64,000 nt of DNA, taken from Rivularia sp. PCC 7116 (lineage in GTDB: Bacteria; Cyanobacteriota; Cyanobacteriia; Cyanobacteriales; Nostocaceae). Of this stretch, positions 17,902 through 28,320 are shown piece by piece; the first letter of the stretch is position 1, and each line of letters opens with the position of its first letter. The notes beneath the pieces are model-generated. The model worked only from the letters and a program-made list of their open reading frames with translations, was not told the DNA's origin and did no database searches. The position numbers and the translations under genes were made by a program. The stretch covers positions 8,341,001-8,405,000 of the forward strand of contig NC_019678.1 of assembly GCF_000316665.1 (NCBI RefSeq). Direction: 5' to 3'.

Positions 17902-19368
17902 ATGCTCAAACAAAACCAAACCCCTTTACTCGATGCAATAATATCCAACGCGAAACGTCCTCACGCACCTTTCTATACCCCAGGGCACAAGCAAGGAAAA
18001 GGAATTTCGTCAAAACTCGTCAATTACTTCGGTAAAGCTGTATTTAGCGCCGATTTAACCGAATTAACTCAATTAGATTGTCTTTTCGCTCCTGAAGGCG
18101 TTATCCAAGAAGCGCAACAACTCGCTGCCGAAGCTTTTGGTGCTTCCCAAACTTGGTTTTTAGTTAACGGCTCCACCTGCGGAATAGAAGCGGCAATTAT
18201 AGCAACCTGCCGCGACGGCGATAAAATTATTCTTCCTCGTAACGTTCATTCTTCAGTAATATCGGGTTTAATTCTTTCCGGTACAATACCAATTTTTATC
18301 AATCCCGAATACGATGCAGATTTAGATATTGCCCACGGCATCACAACTAAAAGTTTAGAAACAGCACTGCAAAAACATGCCGATGCTAAAGCCGTTATGA
18401 TAGTTTACCCAACTTATTACGGCGTATGCGGAGATATTAAGGCGATCGCTCAACTTACCCACGAGTACAATATTCCCTTAATAGTAGACGAAGCCCACGG
18501 CGCACATTTTGCCTTCCATCCCGAATTCCCCATCTCAGCCTTAGCAGCAGGAGCCGATTTAACCGTACAGTCAATCCATAAAACCCTTGGTGCAATGACT
18601 CAAGCATCGATGCTGCACATACAAGGTGAAAGAATAAATATTAACCGCATTAATAAAGCCTTACAACTAACTCAATCTACAAGCCCCAGTTATTTACTAC
18701 TAGCTTCCCTAGATGCAGCGCGGCAACAAATAGCACTCCACGGCAAAGAATTACTCACCCGTACCTTGCAACTAGCAGAAGAAGCCAGAAACCGTATTAA
18801 CCAAATCCCCGGATTCTCAACCTTCTTTTTCTCCCTCTCTTCCCCATCCTTAGACAAAACCCGCTTAACCGTAACCGTTTCTGAATTAGGAATAACCGGG
18901 TTTGAAGCAGAAGAAATTTTAGACGAGAAATTTAATGTAACCCCAGAATTCGCATCACACAAAACTGTCACATTTATCATTAGCTTGGGTAACACAGAAT
19001 CAGATATAGAACAATTAGTAAAAGCCTTCACCACATTAGCCAAAGAATATAGAAAACCCTTCCTCGTAAAGGAGAAAGGGTTCTCTTTATGGAATCATTT
19101 TTCTGAATTCAATATTCCACATTTATCCCCCCGTCAAGCATTTTTTAGCTCTACACAAACCGTACCCATTAAGGAAGCAATTAATCGTATCAGTGCTGAA
19201 ACCGTTTGTCCCTATCCTCCTGGAATTCCTTTGTTAATTCCCGGAGAAATAATAACTTCCGCAGTTGCGGAATATTTATTAAATGTGAAAGCTATGGGAG
19301 GATTTATCAGTAATTGTGCTGACACTAGCTTGTGTACTTTGAAAGTTGTAATCGGAAAGAGGGGGTAG
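17902..19368 (+). CDS. PLP-dependent Orn/Lys/Arg decarboxylase family protein
   Basis: 488 residues from the ATG at 17902 (an upstream in-frame ATG at 17836 adds 22 residues of no family character). HAPFYTPGHKQGKG at the N-terminus is the family signature. The PLP site has VDEAHGAHF and SIHKTLGAMTQ, whose Lys forms the Schiff base. The C-terminal Pro-rich CPYPPGIPLLIPGE motif is that of the basic amino acid decarboxylase C domain. The short version (no N-terminal receiver-like wing) is common in cyanobacteria and Gram-positives; substrate (Lys, Arg or Orn) is not decided by sequence. Confidence 0.88.
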   Translation: MLKQNQTPLLDAIISNAKRPHAPFYTPGHKQGKGISSKLVNYFGKAVFSADLTELTQLDCLFAPEGVIQEAQQLAAEAFGASQTWFLVNGSTCGIEAAIIATCRDGDKIILPRNVHSSVISGLILSGTIPIFINPEYDADLDIAHGITTKSLETALQKHADAKAVMIVYPTYYGVCGDIKAIAQLTHEYNIPLIVDEAHGAHFAFHPEFPISALAAGADLTVQSIHKTLGAMTQASMLHIQGERININRINKALQLTQSTSPSYLLLASLDAARQQIALHGKELLTRTLQLAEEARNRINQIPGFSTFFFSLSSPSLDKTRLTVTVSELGITGFEAEEILDEKFNVTPEFASHKTVTFIISLGNTESDIEQLVKAFTTLAKEYRKPFLVKEKGFSLWNHFSEFNIPHLSPRQAFFSSTQTVPIKEAINRISAETVCPYPPGIPLLIPGEIITSAVAEYLLNVKAMGGFISNCADTSLCTLKVVIGKRG

Positions 19369-19412
19369 AGGAAGAAGAGGGGATTAAACTCACTAGTCGC
19401 TACTCTAACTAT

Positions 19413-19444
19413 CCCCAATGCCCAATGCCCAATGCCCCATGCCC
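19413..19444. repeat. CCCAATG tandem repeat
   Basis: About four copies of CCCAATG between convergent genes, same family as 4113-4147. Confidence 0.75.
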
Positions 19445-20028
19445 TATCTTCTCAAAACCACTTGAAAAGAGTTCAAATACCCCCGAATACTTTTACCAAG
19501 GTGCTTTTCCTGTTCTTTGGTGGTGATTACCATTGCTTGGTACAAACGTCCCTCGGCGAAAAACATCCGGTTTCTAGTAATTTTTCCGGCTGAGTTAACG
19601 TATTGAAATTCTTTACCAGGCTGATTATTGTAACTACGAATATCTTTTTGACTTATTAATGTGGATTTCGTAGTTTTTAACGCCATATCTCGTGCATTGT
19701 TCAGCACCACTTGGGGATTTGCGAGCTTGCCGTAACTATGGGGAAAGTCGTTGTAAGCGACAACGTATGCTACTTGCTGCTTAGGGGGTTTTGCCAGAAA
19801 TATGTTTAAGTTAATTTCTCCCATGAAGGTTTTCTTAGTTTCACTCATGGATTTGGGCATTCCCGGCATCAATACCTTGAAGCTACCATCAGGGGAATTG
19901 AATACTTTCCATTTTGACTTCTTGGCTGCTTGCGCTGTAGCTGTTTGTTGTTGGTTAACTTCTGCTGCTGCAAAGCTGCTAAATACCAAACCGGCGGCGA
20001 TTAGGGGTAATAAAGCTTTTTTTGTCAT
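19444..20028 (-). CDS. Exported protein of unknown function
   Basis: 194 residues. A Sec signal peptide (MTKKALLPLIAAGLVFSSFAAA) is followed by a Gln/Ala/Lys linker. The mature domain, FNSPDGSFKVLMPGMPKS to LNSFQVV, has the pattern of a small alpha/beta fold often found in cyanobacterial lumenal or periplasmic proteins and resembling the C-terminal part of the SLH protein at 36860-38059. No catalytic residues recognised. Its stop codon abuts the CCCAATG repeat. It lies upstream-convergent with the decarboxylase gene. Confidence 0.65.
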   Translation of the reverse strand: MTKKALLPLIAAGLVFSSFAAAEVNQQQTATAQAAKKSKWKVFNSPDGSFKVLMPGMPKSMSETKKTFMGEINLNIFLAKPPKQQVAYVVAYNDFPHSYGKLANPQVVLNNARDMALKTTKSTLISQKDIRSYNNQPGKEFQYVNSAGKITRNRMFFAEGRLYQAMVITTKEQEKHLGKSIRGYLNSFQVVLRR

Positions 20029-20076
20029 AGTTGTTGCTTAAGAAGATGCTGATATTACTTATTCTGTGAGCTTCTG

Positions 20077-21102
20077 TTATAACCTAGAAGCACTAATAGC
20101 AGCACCTATTAAACCAACTTGGGAGTTAAGAATTATATGTACGGGTATGTCTTGTAAAATGCTTCGCATTCTACCTTTACTACTGAAATTCAATAGAAAG
20201 TTACCGTTTTGAATCAAAGGAAGTATTTTGGGTGCGATTCCTCCACCAATATATAAACCACCGTAGGGTAATAGTTTTAACGCTAAATTACCGGCTTCTG
20301 CTCCGTATGCATCAACAAATAACTGCATCGTCTGCTCGGAAAGGCGATCGCTTTTGTTTACAGCAGCCGTACCGATTGCTGCGCCTGGATCTACGCTCTT
20401 TTCTTGACCCGCTTCTCGCTCCCAGGTTGTGACGACTTGAGCAATTTCTGGCGATTCGGGAGCCATTTTTCGATCTCGCAAAAATTCATAAATAGATACT
20501 ATTCCCATACCGGAAACTACCCGCTCTACCGATACTCTTTGAATATCGTGTTTATCAAGCAGATATTTCAAAAGTTGAAATTCCAATTCGGTACGAGGTG
20601 CGAAGTCGGAATGTCCGCCTTCTGAAGGAAATATCTGATACATATCTCCGGTTTTGATTAAAAATCCCTGTCCCAAACCAGTACCTGCTCCCAGGATACC
20701 AATTGGAGCCTCAAGATTTGGTTTCCCTGCTTGTAAGGTTAGTACATCTTCTTTTTTCAAACCCAAAATACCAAAACCAACGGCAGCAAAATCGTTGATT
20801 AAAGAAACACTAGCAATACCTAATTGTTCTTCCAAACGCGAGCTATCAAGAAACCAAGCCAAATTAGTCAACTTAGCAGTATTATTTACTACAGGACCTG
20901 CGATCGCAAAACAAGCTTTTTGAGGTATATCCGTCGTATTTGCTGCCGTCAAAAACTGCTTTACTATCGGAACTAAATCGGGAAAATCTTTACTGGGATA
21001 ACGTTCTTCATACAAGGTACGCAATACAGGTTTTTCTGACGCTTCAACCAAGCGCAAAATAGTTTTCGTACCGCCGATATCTCCCGCTAATAATAATGTC
21101 AT
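20077..21102 (-). CDS. glk: Glucokinase
   Basis: 341 residues. Phosphate-1 motif LLAGDIGGTKT at the N-terminus, sugar-binding LINDFAAVGFGI, phosphate-2 GAGTGLGQGFL and EGGHSDFAPR, and the adenosine motif GGLYIGGGIAPK near 285. It phosphorylates glucose to glucose-6-phosphate with ATP (Glk, not ROK, subfamily). Starts directly at the MTLLLAGDIGG strand, so the start is secure. Upstream lies STRR DNA. Confidence 0.92.
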   Translation of the reverse strand: MTLLLAGDIGGTKTILRLVEASEKPVLRTLYEERYPSKDFPDLVPIVKQFLTAANTTDIPQKACFAIAGPVVNNTAKLTNLAWFLDSSRLEEQLGIASVSLINDFAAVGFGILGLKKEDVLTLQAGKPNLEAPIGILGAGTGLGQGFLIKTGDMYQIFPSEGGHSDFAPRTELEFQLLKYLLDKHDIQRVSVERVVSGMGIVSIYEFLRDRKMAPESPEIAQVVTTWEREAGQEKSVDPGAAIGTAAVNKSDRLSEQTMQLFVDAYGAEAGNLALKLLPYGGLYIGGGIAPKILPLIQNGNFLLNFSSKGRMRSILQDIPVHIILNSQVGLIGAAISASRL

Positions 21103-21103
21103 G

Positions 21104-21327
21104 GTTAGTTGTTAGTTGTTAGTAGTTAGTTGATAGTTGTTAGTAATTAGTAGTTAGTTTACTGGTTGCCAGTCTCCGCCTGGGAAACTATATCAACAGG
21201 CTCTGCCTCGCACTCATACAGGAGGCAGAGCCTCCCCAAATACATTACAAGTCGGAGCCTTGTAACGAGAAAACGAGTAACTCCTAACTTTTACCACTAA
21301 CAACTAACCACTAACAACTAACAACTA
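21104..21327. repeat. STRR heptamers and a GGCTCTGCCTC hairpin repeat
   Basis: Bases 21104-21165 and 21290-21327 are TTAGTTG/CTAACAA-type heptamers. Between them (about 21190-21270) lie palindromes of the 'caggctctgcctcg...gaggcagagcct' and 'acaag...ggagccttgtaacgag' types, the same family that was the insertion target of the MITE at 1043. No gene is present. Confidence 0.7.
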
Positions 21328-21975
21328 TTAATTAAACCTCACCACTTCTTCAACTTCTGTCAAATGAGAAGTATCTCCTGCAAGTTCTAATAACCATTTT
21401 GGTTCTTGACGGACAATTTTTACTAAGCTACATAAGGAAGCTTTAACTTCTTGAATAGCTAAATCACCTACAAACCCCATCGCGGCTCCTAATACCGATG
21501 CACCGTGAGCAACTAATAAAATATTTTCTGGAGAATATTCTCTTGCCAAGCATCTAGCAGTTTGTGCCGAGCGCTGACGCATTTTTTGACGAGTTTCGGG
21601 ATAATTGACTGCTATTCGCGGAGTGTAGCCAACATCAATATAAGGATATAGTGCCTTTAATTCTTGAATTGAATGTCTTTCTGGCTCTTGAGTCATCCAA
21701 TCGGGATTTAACCATTCACTTAGTCCGGTTTCTAACTTTATCGGTAAATCGAGAACCGATGCAACTGCTGCTGCTGTTTGTACAGTACGTAAAAATGGGG
21801 AAGCAAAAATATGGTGAATTTCTTCTGTTTTCAGACGGTTAGCTAATTGCTGTGCCTGTACCATACCATCATCTGATAGCGGTGGATCGTAACGTCTTTC
21901 GGCTGTTAAAAACCAGTCAGGATTTACAAAGTCAAGACGATTGGCATGTCTAGCCATCCAGATGATTTGGGACAT
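21328..21975 (-). CDS. Histidine phosphatase superfamily protein
   Basis: 215 residues. The catalytic motif is MARHANR (His9 as phospho-acceptor, in place of the usual RHG), with a second basic site FASPFLRTVQTA and the distal VAHGAS His. The layout is the phosphoglycerate-mutase-like histidine phosphatase fold. The RHAN variant makes true glycolytic mutase activity unlikely; a small-molecule or protein phosphatase is more probable. Confidence 0.82.
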   Translation of the reverse strand: MSQIIWMARHANRLDFVNPDWFLTAERRYDPPLSDDGMVQAQQLANRLKTEEIHHIFASPFLRTVQTAAAVASVLDLPIKLETGLSEWLNPDWMTQEPERHSIQELKALYPYIDVGYTPRIAVNYPETRQKMRQRSAQTARCLAREYSPENILLVAHGASVLGAAMGFVGDLAIQEVKASLCSLVKIVRQEPKWLLELAGDTSHLTEVEEVVRFN

Positions 21976-22155
21976 GAGATAAAAGCTGAAATTGATGCAG
22001 AATCAATATTATCGCATCAATGGTAATAGTTTGGCGGTATTCAACAAAAACCAATAAAACAATAATTTTGATAAAAACCAGGTTTCTTTGTATTGCTCCT
22101 AACCATAAACTATTCAAGTAATCATCAAAAATCAAACATCACCAAAAAAGCAATC

Positions 22156-22266
22156 ATGGAAAATACCAACATACTAGATTTAGTTACAGCAGGAATCGCA
22201 CTATTAATTCTCATCGGGGGAATGTTAATGATGTTTACCACGGTATTCACTACTAAAGGAAAATAA
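22156..22266 (+). CDS. Small single-span membrane protein (36 aa)
   Basis: ATG 22156 to TAA 22264. MENTNILDLVTAG is followed by one hydrophobic helix (residues about 12-32) and a TTKGK tail with positive end. The size and shape are those of small photosynthetic or NDH complex subunits and other short cyanobacterial membrane peptides, but I cannot match it to a named subunit. It lies 61 bases upstream of the acylase gene on the same strand. Confidence 0.5.
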   Translation: MENTNILDLVTAGIALLILIGGMLMMFTTVFTTKGK

Positions 22267-22327
22267 AACACCCACATTCGCTATATAATGTCGCTTGTTT
22301 AACCGTAATTTTGCCACTGGGGAATAG

Positions 22328-24871
22328 ATGGATAATTTAAAGAAAGGCAGGCTGGGAGCGGTATTCAAGAGCATTGGAATATTATTTGTGGTATTAGCTT
22401 TCACCTTAATGGGGTTGACGGCTTATACCTTGAGAAAATCTTTTCCTCAAGAAAGTGGCATTATTACGATTCCGGGGCTGGAGAATCAAGTAAAAGTTAT
22501 CCGAGATGAATGGGGAATTCCCCAAATTTATGCTAATTCATCCCACGATCTGTTTTTAGCACAAGGTTACGTCCACGCTCAAGATCGCTTTTGGCAAATG
22601 GATTTTTGGCGGCATATCGGTGCTGGAAGATTATCGGAAATGTTTGGCGAGTCGCAGTTAGATAAAGATAAGTTTCTGCGAACTATGGGATGGAAAAAGT
22701 TAGCAGAACAAGAATTTGAAATCTTAGATGTTTCTACAAAGGCAAATTTACAAGCTTACGCAGAAGGTGTTAATGCTTATTTAGGGAATCATCAAGGTAG
22801 TGCTTTAAGTTTGGAATATGCCGTATTAAAACTTCTGAATCGCGAGTATCTTCCGGAACCTTGGCAGCCAATACACTCCATTTTGTGGGGTAAAGTCATG
22901 GCTTACGATTTGAGTACAAATCTTGGTGATGAAATTGAACGGACTATTCTTTTAAAATCTTTTCCCAAACAACGAGTAGACGAACTGTTCCCACTTTATC
23001 CAGATGATTTCCCGGTTATTTTACCTAAATTTAAGTTAGCTAAAAAAGCAGACAGAAAAACAGAAGATATAAGTTTAAATTTAAATTTATCTACTTTAAA
23101 AGATATTACCCCTTCATTAAAATCTATTGCTAGTAACATCAGCGAGATGGAGGAAATTCTCGGTACAACGGGAAAAAATGTCGGTTCTAACAGTTGGACT
23201 ATTTCCGGTAAACGTACAAGTACGGGCAAACCGATTATAGCTGACGACCCACATTTAGCCGTACAAATGCCTTCAATTTGGTATGAAACAGGTTTGCACT
23301 GCAACTCAATCAACAACAATTGTCCCTATAACGTTACCGGTTTCACCTTTGCGGGAGTACCGGGGGTAATTGTCGGTCATAATAACCGTATTGCCTGGGG
23401 TGTAACTAACGTAATGTCCGACACGATGGACTTGTACGTCGAAAAAATTAATCCCGAAAACCCCAATCAATACGAACTCGATGGTAAATGGGTTGATATG
23501 CAGCTTGTGGAATCAGAAATTCAAGTTGCTTCCCAAGAATCGGTAAATCAAATTGTCCGCTATACTCAACATGGTCCGATTCTTTCTGATGTTCTGCCTA
23601 AATTACAAGAATTTGATCGAAGCTCATTAGTCGAAACTCCAAAAAATTACGCTGTCTCCCTACGCTGGACTACTTTAGAGCCTTCACAATTAATTAGTGC
23701 CATTCAAGAAATAAATCGCGCTCAAAATTGGCAGGAATTTCGCACTGCTGCCAGCAAATTTGATATTGCAGCCCAGAATTTAGTATATGCGGACGTTGAT
23801 GGAAATATTGGCTACCAAATGCCCGGAAGAACTCCCATCCGCGAAAAAGGAGATGGGCGCTATCCGGTGCCGGGATGGAATAATGAATATGAGTGGCAAG
23901 GCTATATTGATTTTGAAGAATTACCCCACAGCTTGAATCCAGAGAAGGGATATATTGTTACAGCTAATAATGCCGTAGTTGACGATAATTATCCCTACGT
24001 AATTACTAAGGATTGGGTTCACGGTTATCGTGCAAAACGCATTGAAGAAATGATTAAGGGCGCAAATCAACCATTAACTTTGACTGATATAGAGTTAATA
24101 CAAGGTGATACCCTCGATCTAAATGCAAGATATTTGGTACCAATATTCGAGTCAATTAATTTTAATGATTCCCGGATTGAAAATGCCCGTCAACTATTAT
24201 TAAATTGGGATTTTCAACTCAATATTGAATCACCTGCATCGGCTATTTTCCAAACATTCTGGAAAAAATTATTAACCCTAACATTCCACGACGAACTACC
24301 TGAAGATTATCATCCTGATGGTAGCGATAGATGGTACGCCGTCATCAGAAATTTAGTTACACAACCCGATAATTTATGGTGGGATAATCGTAATACTCCA
24401 AAAGTTGAAAATCGGGATGAAATCTTCAAGCTTGCTTTAACAAAAGCAGTCGATCAACTTGAAACTACTTTTACTAAAAATCCCGAAAAGTGGACTTGGG
24501 GAAAGCTGCATAAAATCAACTTTCGCAACCCAACTTTAGGTAAATCTGGTGTCGCTGCGATTGAAAAACTCTTCAACCGAGGTACATACCCAACATCTGG
24601 TAATGGAGAAACCGTTAATGCCAATCGCTGGAAAGCCAATCAATCATCCTTTGAAGTAACGCATATTCCTTCAATGCGGATGATTGTTGATTTAGCCAAA
24701 TTCGGTAGCTCCCAAACAATTCACAGCACCGGGCAATCGGGACACGCATTTAATCGTCATTACACCGATATGATTGAGCCGTGGCGGAATATTCAATATC
24801 ATTCCATGCTTTGGGGAGATGAGAAAATTAATGAGAACGCTGAGTCAACTCTTTTATTGTTACCTGAATAA
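22328..24871 (+). CDS. Penicillin acylase family Ntn-hydrolase
   Basis: 847 residues. An N-terminal hydrophobic helix (about 15-33) anchors or exports the protein. The alpha-chain part has VIRDEWGIPQIYA and AQGYVHAQDRFWQMD. The autoprocessing site is at GSNSW with Ser287 as the new N-terminal nucleophile. The beta-chain has GVPGVIVGHNNRIAWGVTN and YADVDGNIGYQMPGRTP. The family cleaves amide bonds, including penicillins and N-acyl homoserine lactones; in Nostoc a member (AiiC) degrades AHL signals, which is the likelier role here. Confidence 0.85.
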   Translation: MDNLKKGRLGAVFKSIGILFVVLAFTLMGLTAYTLRKSFPQESGIITIPGLENQVKVIRDEWGIPQIYANSSHDLFLAQGYVHAQDRFWQMDFWRHIGAGRLSEMFGESQLDKDKFLRTMGWKKLAEQEFEILDVSTKANLQAYAEGVNAYLGNHQGSALSLEYAVLKLLNREYLPEPWQPIHSILWGKVMAYDLSTNLGDEIERTILLKSFPKQRVDELFPLYPDDFPVILPKFKLAKKADRKTEDISLNLNLSTLKDITPSLKSIASNISEMEEILGTTGKNVGSNSWTISGKRTSTGKPIIADDPHLAVQMPSIWYETGLHCNSINNNCPYNVTGFTFAGVPGVIVGHNNRIAWGVTNVMSDTMDLYVEKINPENPNQYELDGKWVDMQLVESEIQVASQESVNQIVRYTQHGPILSDVLPKLQEFDRSSLVETPKNYAVSLRWTTLEPSQLISAIQEINRAQNWQEFRTAASKFDIAAQNLVYADVDGNIGYQMPGRTPIREKGDGRYPVPGWNNEYEWQGYIDFEELPHSLNPEKGYIVTANNAVVDDNYPYVITKDWVHGYRAKRIEEMIKGANQPLTLTDIELIQGDTLDLNARYLVPIFESINFNDSRIENARQLLLNWDFQLNIESPASAIFQTFWKKLLTLTFHDELPEDYHPDGSDRWYAVIRNLVTQPDNLWWDNRNTPKVENRDEIFKLALTKAVDQLETTFTKNPEKWTWGKLHKINFRNPTLGKSGVAAIEKLFNRGTYPTSGNGETVNANRWKANQSSFEVTHIPSMRMIVDLAKFGSSQTIHSTGQSGHAFNRHYTDMIEPWRNIQYHSMLWGDEKINENAESTLLLLPE

Positions 24872-24975
24872 TTGGTAATTGGTAATTGGTAGTGGGTAAT
24901 TAATAATTGGGCTGCTAGGGAGCAAGATGCTGCGACTACATATGTTTTTTATAACTCCTAACTCCTAATTCCTAA

Positions 24976-26676
24976 CTAAAATTTAAAAGTAGTTTTCATT
25001 AACCCAACCCAAATAGTATCGTTGTCTGCATTATGTTCGGGATTGGTAATCATGACAACTCCGGGAGTGATAGAAATACTGTCATTAACAGGATAGTTAT
25101 AAGATAATTCAAAATGTAAAGAAGTATCCTTATCTTCGCGTTCTAAAATATCATTATTTGTTACTTTTGGAGGCATCCCAAAAACAAAATTTAATTGACT
25201 TCCCGGTTTACCTAAATCCTTTAAAGCTGCCGTTACAGCCCAACTCCAAATATCAGCATCTGCACCTTGAGAAGCATTTACGCTATTAACATTTGGTGAA
25301 GCTTCTGCATTCGCACTTAAATAGCTTCCCCAACCTCCTAAAGTAAATTTTTTGCTTAACTTATAAGTAAACTGCAAACCAAAACCATTAGTAGAAGTCG
25401 CTGAATCTCCAAAAGGTAATTGAGCAAATCGACTTCCCTTTCCTCCAGTTACATTAATGCTCGAATCCGGCTGCGGTGCGTAATAACGCCCGTAAGTTAC
25501 GGCAACAGCTATTTTATCTGAAGGCGTATAAGTTAACTGAGACAGCGAACTGAATTGCTCGCCAAATAATCCTTCATCTGCATCCGAGCCGGAAGTAGTG
25601 AAGTAACTTATACCACCAGCAAGCTCATCGGTAAATTTGTAGTAAACTACCCCACCCGTACCAAAGGCAAAAGCGTAAATAGGATTCTCGCTACCGAAAG
25701 TAGAAATTGAAGAAACGGGATTGAGTGAAGGGAAAATACGAGTAGGAAAGCCTGCAATTGGCGCAACAACAATTGTACCGCGATCGTTACCAATAGGAGA
25801 TTCGTAATAAAGTGAGGCTAAATCAAATTGATTATCAGTATTTGTAGCTCCAATTAAGCTAATCATATCCGTACCAACAGCACTTCTATCAAAGCTGCTG
25901 ACGTTTCCTGCTTGTATACTAGTTCGCAATAAATCTTTACCAGTAAAACTAGTATCAAAATCAAGCACTGCCCGCGATGAAAAACTTAAATTGCTATCCA
26001 AACTTTCTCTTTGATTTTCTCCCGGTGCTGCTGCTCTTACATCACCAAAAGCACTAATTAGATAAAAATCTACCGTTCCATTTAAAGTTGCAGTAGTGCT
26101 AAATTGATTTTTTTCAATAGAGCTAACTTGTGATTCTAAATTATCAACTCTATTCCTTACCTCTCGTAATTCAGCAACAAACTCTCTTTGCAGCCTATCT
26201 AAAACCGTTAAATCTTCTAAACTCTGTAAATTACTTGAATCATTAATCAAAGCTTCGATAGTCGTAAGACAAGTATTAAAAGCAAATGCAAACTCATAAC
26301 GAGTTACGGAGCGATCGCCATTAAACTCGTTTCCCGAAACACTTACACAGTCGTACTTTTCGATTAAGCTCAGTAATGCTCCATAAGCCCAATGCTCGGG
26401 ACTAATATCTTGTAATTGATTGACATCAGTAACTTTATTTAAATAAATCTGCCTTTGGCTATATTTTTGATTAAGATTATCTACATCCTTAGTGGGATGA
26501 GCTTGCTGTTTATTAATGCTGCGAAAAACATCTTTCTCGTCAGATAAATCGAAACTGATTTGAAAATCTGTTGAATCATCAACCGAATTTACTTGAGCAA
26601 AAACAGGGGATAAATTGAATAAAATAACACTTACAATAAAAGATGTAAACGGTAACACACCGAAGACTTTTTTCAT
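24976..26676 (-). CDS. SLH-domain OprB-type outer membrane porin (iron uptake porin family)
   Basis: 566 residues. Signal peptide to about residue 27 (ending FAQ). A single SLH domain at about 95-150 (DISPEHWAYGALLSLIEKYDC, RSVTRYEFAFAF) binds peptidoglycan-linked polymer. A short coiled coil follows at about 160-190, then a beta-barrel of alternating hydrophobic strands ending in the C-terminal aromatic residue (TTFKF). This is the standard cyanobacterial major-porin layout (SomA-like), carrying small solutes or inorganic ions across the outer membrane. Confidence 0.87.
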   Translation of the reverse strand: MKKVFGVLPFTSFIVSVILFNLSPVFAQVNSVDDSTDFQISFDLSDEKDVFRSINKQQAHPTKDVDNLNQKYSQRQIYLNKVTDVNQLQDISPEHWAYGALLSLIEKYDCVSVSGNEFNGDRSVTRYEFAFAFNTCLTTIEALINDSSNLQSLEDLTVLDRLQREFVAELREVRNRVDNLESQVSSIEKNQFSTTATLNGTVDFYLISAFGDVRAAAPGENQRESLDSNLSFSSRAVLDFDTSFTGKDLLRTSIQAGNVSSFDRSAVGTDMISLIGATNTDNQFDLASLYYESPIGNDRGTIVVAPIAGFPTRIFPSLNPVSSISTFGSENPIYAFAFGTGGVVYYKFTDELAGGISYFTTSGSDADEGLFGEQFSSLSQLTYTPSDKIAVAVTYGRYYAPQPDSSINVTGGKGSRFAQLPFGDSATSTNGFGLQFTYKLSKKFTLGGWGSYLSANAEASPNVNSVNASQGADADIWSWAVTAALKDLGKPGSQLNFVFGMPPKVTNNDILEREDKDTSLHFELSYNYPVNDSISITPGVVMITNPEHNADNDTIWVGLMKTTFKF

Positions 26677-27135
26677 CTATTCATACTTACTTATGATTAC
26701 CTCCAAACAATACTCTTTTAATTCAAAATAAGAAACAAAAATCGTCAAAAATATTTAGATATAACTACAAACAATCAAATACTTGGTAATCTATATAACA
26801 TTTGTAAGTTTAACAGGGCTTATGCAAGAAGATAATTAATCATTATTAAATCCTCTTAGGTTGGGCTAAACGCAGTGCAACCCAAGCTACAAAAACGCTA
26901 CGAATTATTCCGAACACGAACGCTTAAATAAACGTCAGTAGAGAAAGATATTTAGATAAAAAACCGCAGAGACGCAGAGAAAACAAAGGAAAGAGATTAA
27001 GAGGGGACAGGGTTAATAGTTAATAATATATATTCTCCTATTACCAATTACCCATTCAAATTTGTATCCTGGTATAAAAATAAATCACGCAACAATCCGC
27101 TATATTTACGGTGTAGTTGACTGGGAGCAAAAAAA
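26677..27135. other. Gene-free interval, divergent promoters
   Basis: 459 bases between divergent porin and metallophosphoesterase genes. It includes a fragment of the 'aggttgggctaaacg' repeat (about 26858-26895) and an 'accgcagagacgcagagaaa' repeat (about 26964). No further coding signal. Confidence 0.4.
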
Positions 27136-28320
27136 ATGCATTGGCGGCGATTTTCTTTATTTGTAATTTTAGGGTTCGCCCTAACTATCTTCTGCTTTGC
27201 TTGTGCAAACCTAGATCGGCAATCGACTCAAATACCAACTACACAACAAACAAATAAGCCAGAGATATCAAGTTTACCTCCGCAGACACAAGAAATTGTT
27301 AAAAGTGCTGGTGATTTATTTTATCCGCCTCGTGGAGACGTGCGTTTAGTCGCTATCAGCGATTTGAATTCAGCTTATGGTTCCACCGACTACGACCCAG
27401 AGGTAGATAAAGGAATAAATTTATTGCCTTTTTGGGAACCAGATATGGTAGTTTGTAGCGGTGATATGGTAGCCGGACAAAAAACGTCGCTGACAGAAGC
27501 GCAAATTAAAGCAATGTGGGCAGCTTTTGACGAACATGTAGCAGCACCTTTACGTCAAGCAAACATACCTTTCGGCTTCACCATCGGCAATCATGACGCT
27601 TCTGGTGCTAAAGGAGAAGAAGGAGAGTTTAAATTTCAAGAAGAAAGAGATTTAGCTTCCGAATACTGGAAAAATCCCCAACATAACCCCGGAGTTGAAT
27701 TCATCGACAAAAGCCAATTCCCATTTTTCTACACCTTCAAACATAAAGATATCTTCTTCATGGCTTGGGATGGTTCAACCCATAGAATTCCCCCCGATAA
27801 ACTAGCTTGGGTAGAAAAAGCATTAGCTTCTCCCGAAGCGCAACAAGCCAAAATGCGGATTCTATTAAGTCATTTACCTTTATATGCAGTTGCAGAAGGG
27901 CGTAACAAATTTGGCGCTGTAATGGCAGATGCTGATGAATTGCGAGAAATGCTAGAAAAATACAACGTTCATACCTATATCAGCGGTCATCAACACGCAT
28001 ATTATCCCGGTCATCGCGGTAAATTACAGCTACTTCATATGGGGCTTATGGGTTCGGGACCACGTCCATTAATTGGAACAGAAGCCCGTTCAGCAAAAGC
28101 AATTACGGTGGTTGATATTAACTTTAATTCTCCAGAATTAACCACCTATACCACCTATGACATGAAAACCTTAGAACTCATTGAATATAAACAACTACCT
28201 AGGTTTTTAACAGGTCATAACGGCATAGTTTTACGCCGAGATGTCGAATACAAAGACTTGAAAGCAGAAGAAAAAGCAGCTTGTATAGAGAAAATAGGTG
28301 AAAAACTTTGCTCTGAATAA
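27136..28320 (+). CDS. Exported metallophosphoesterase
   Basis: 394 residues. The N-terminus is a hydrophobic signal ending in a Cys-rich FCFACAN that may be a lipobox. The calcineurin-like core has all metal motifs: an Asp-containing first strand (VAISDLNSAYG, His replaced by Asn), GDMVAG, GNHDAS, LLSHLPLY and SGHQHAYY. It should hydrolyse a phosphate ester in the periplasm. The missing first-motif His is seen in other purple-acid-like members; metal pair and substrate cannot be inferred. Confidence 0.8.
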   Translation: MHWRRFSLFVILGFALTIFCFACANLDRQSTQIPTTQQTNKPEISSLPPQTQEIVKSAGDLFYPPRGDVRLVAISDLNSAYGSTDYDPEVDKGINLLPFWEPDMVVCSGDMVAGQKTSLTEAQIKAMWAAFDEHVAAPLRQANIPFGFTIGNHDASGAKGEEGEFKFQEERDLASEYWKNPQHNPGVEFIDKSQFPFFYTFKHKDIFFMAWDGSTHRIPPDKLAWVEKALASPEAQQAKMRILLSHLPLYAVAEGRNKFGAVMADADELREMLEKYNVHTYISGHQHAYYPGHRGKLQLLHMGLMGSGPRPLIGTEARSAKAITVVDINFNSPELTTYTTYDMKTLELIEYKQLPRFLTGHNGIVLRRDVEYKDLKAEEKAACIEKIGEKLCSE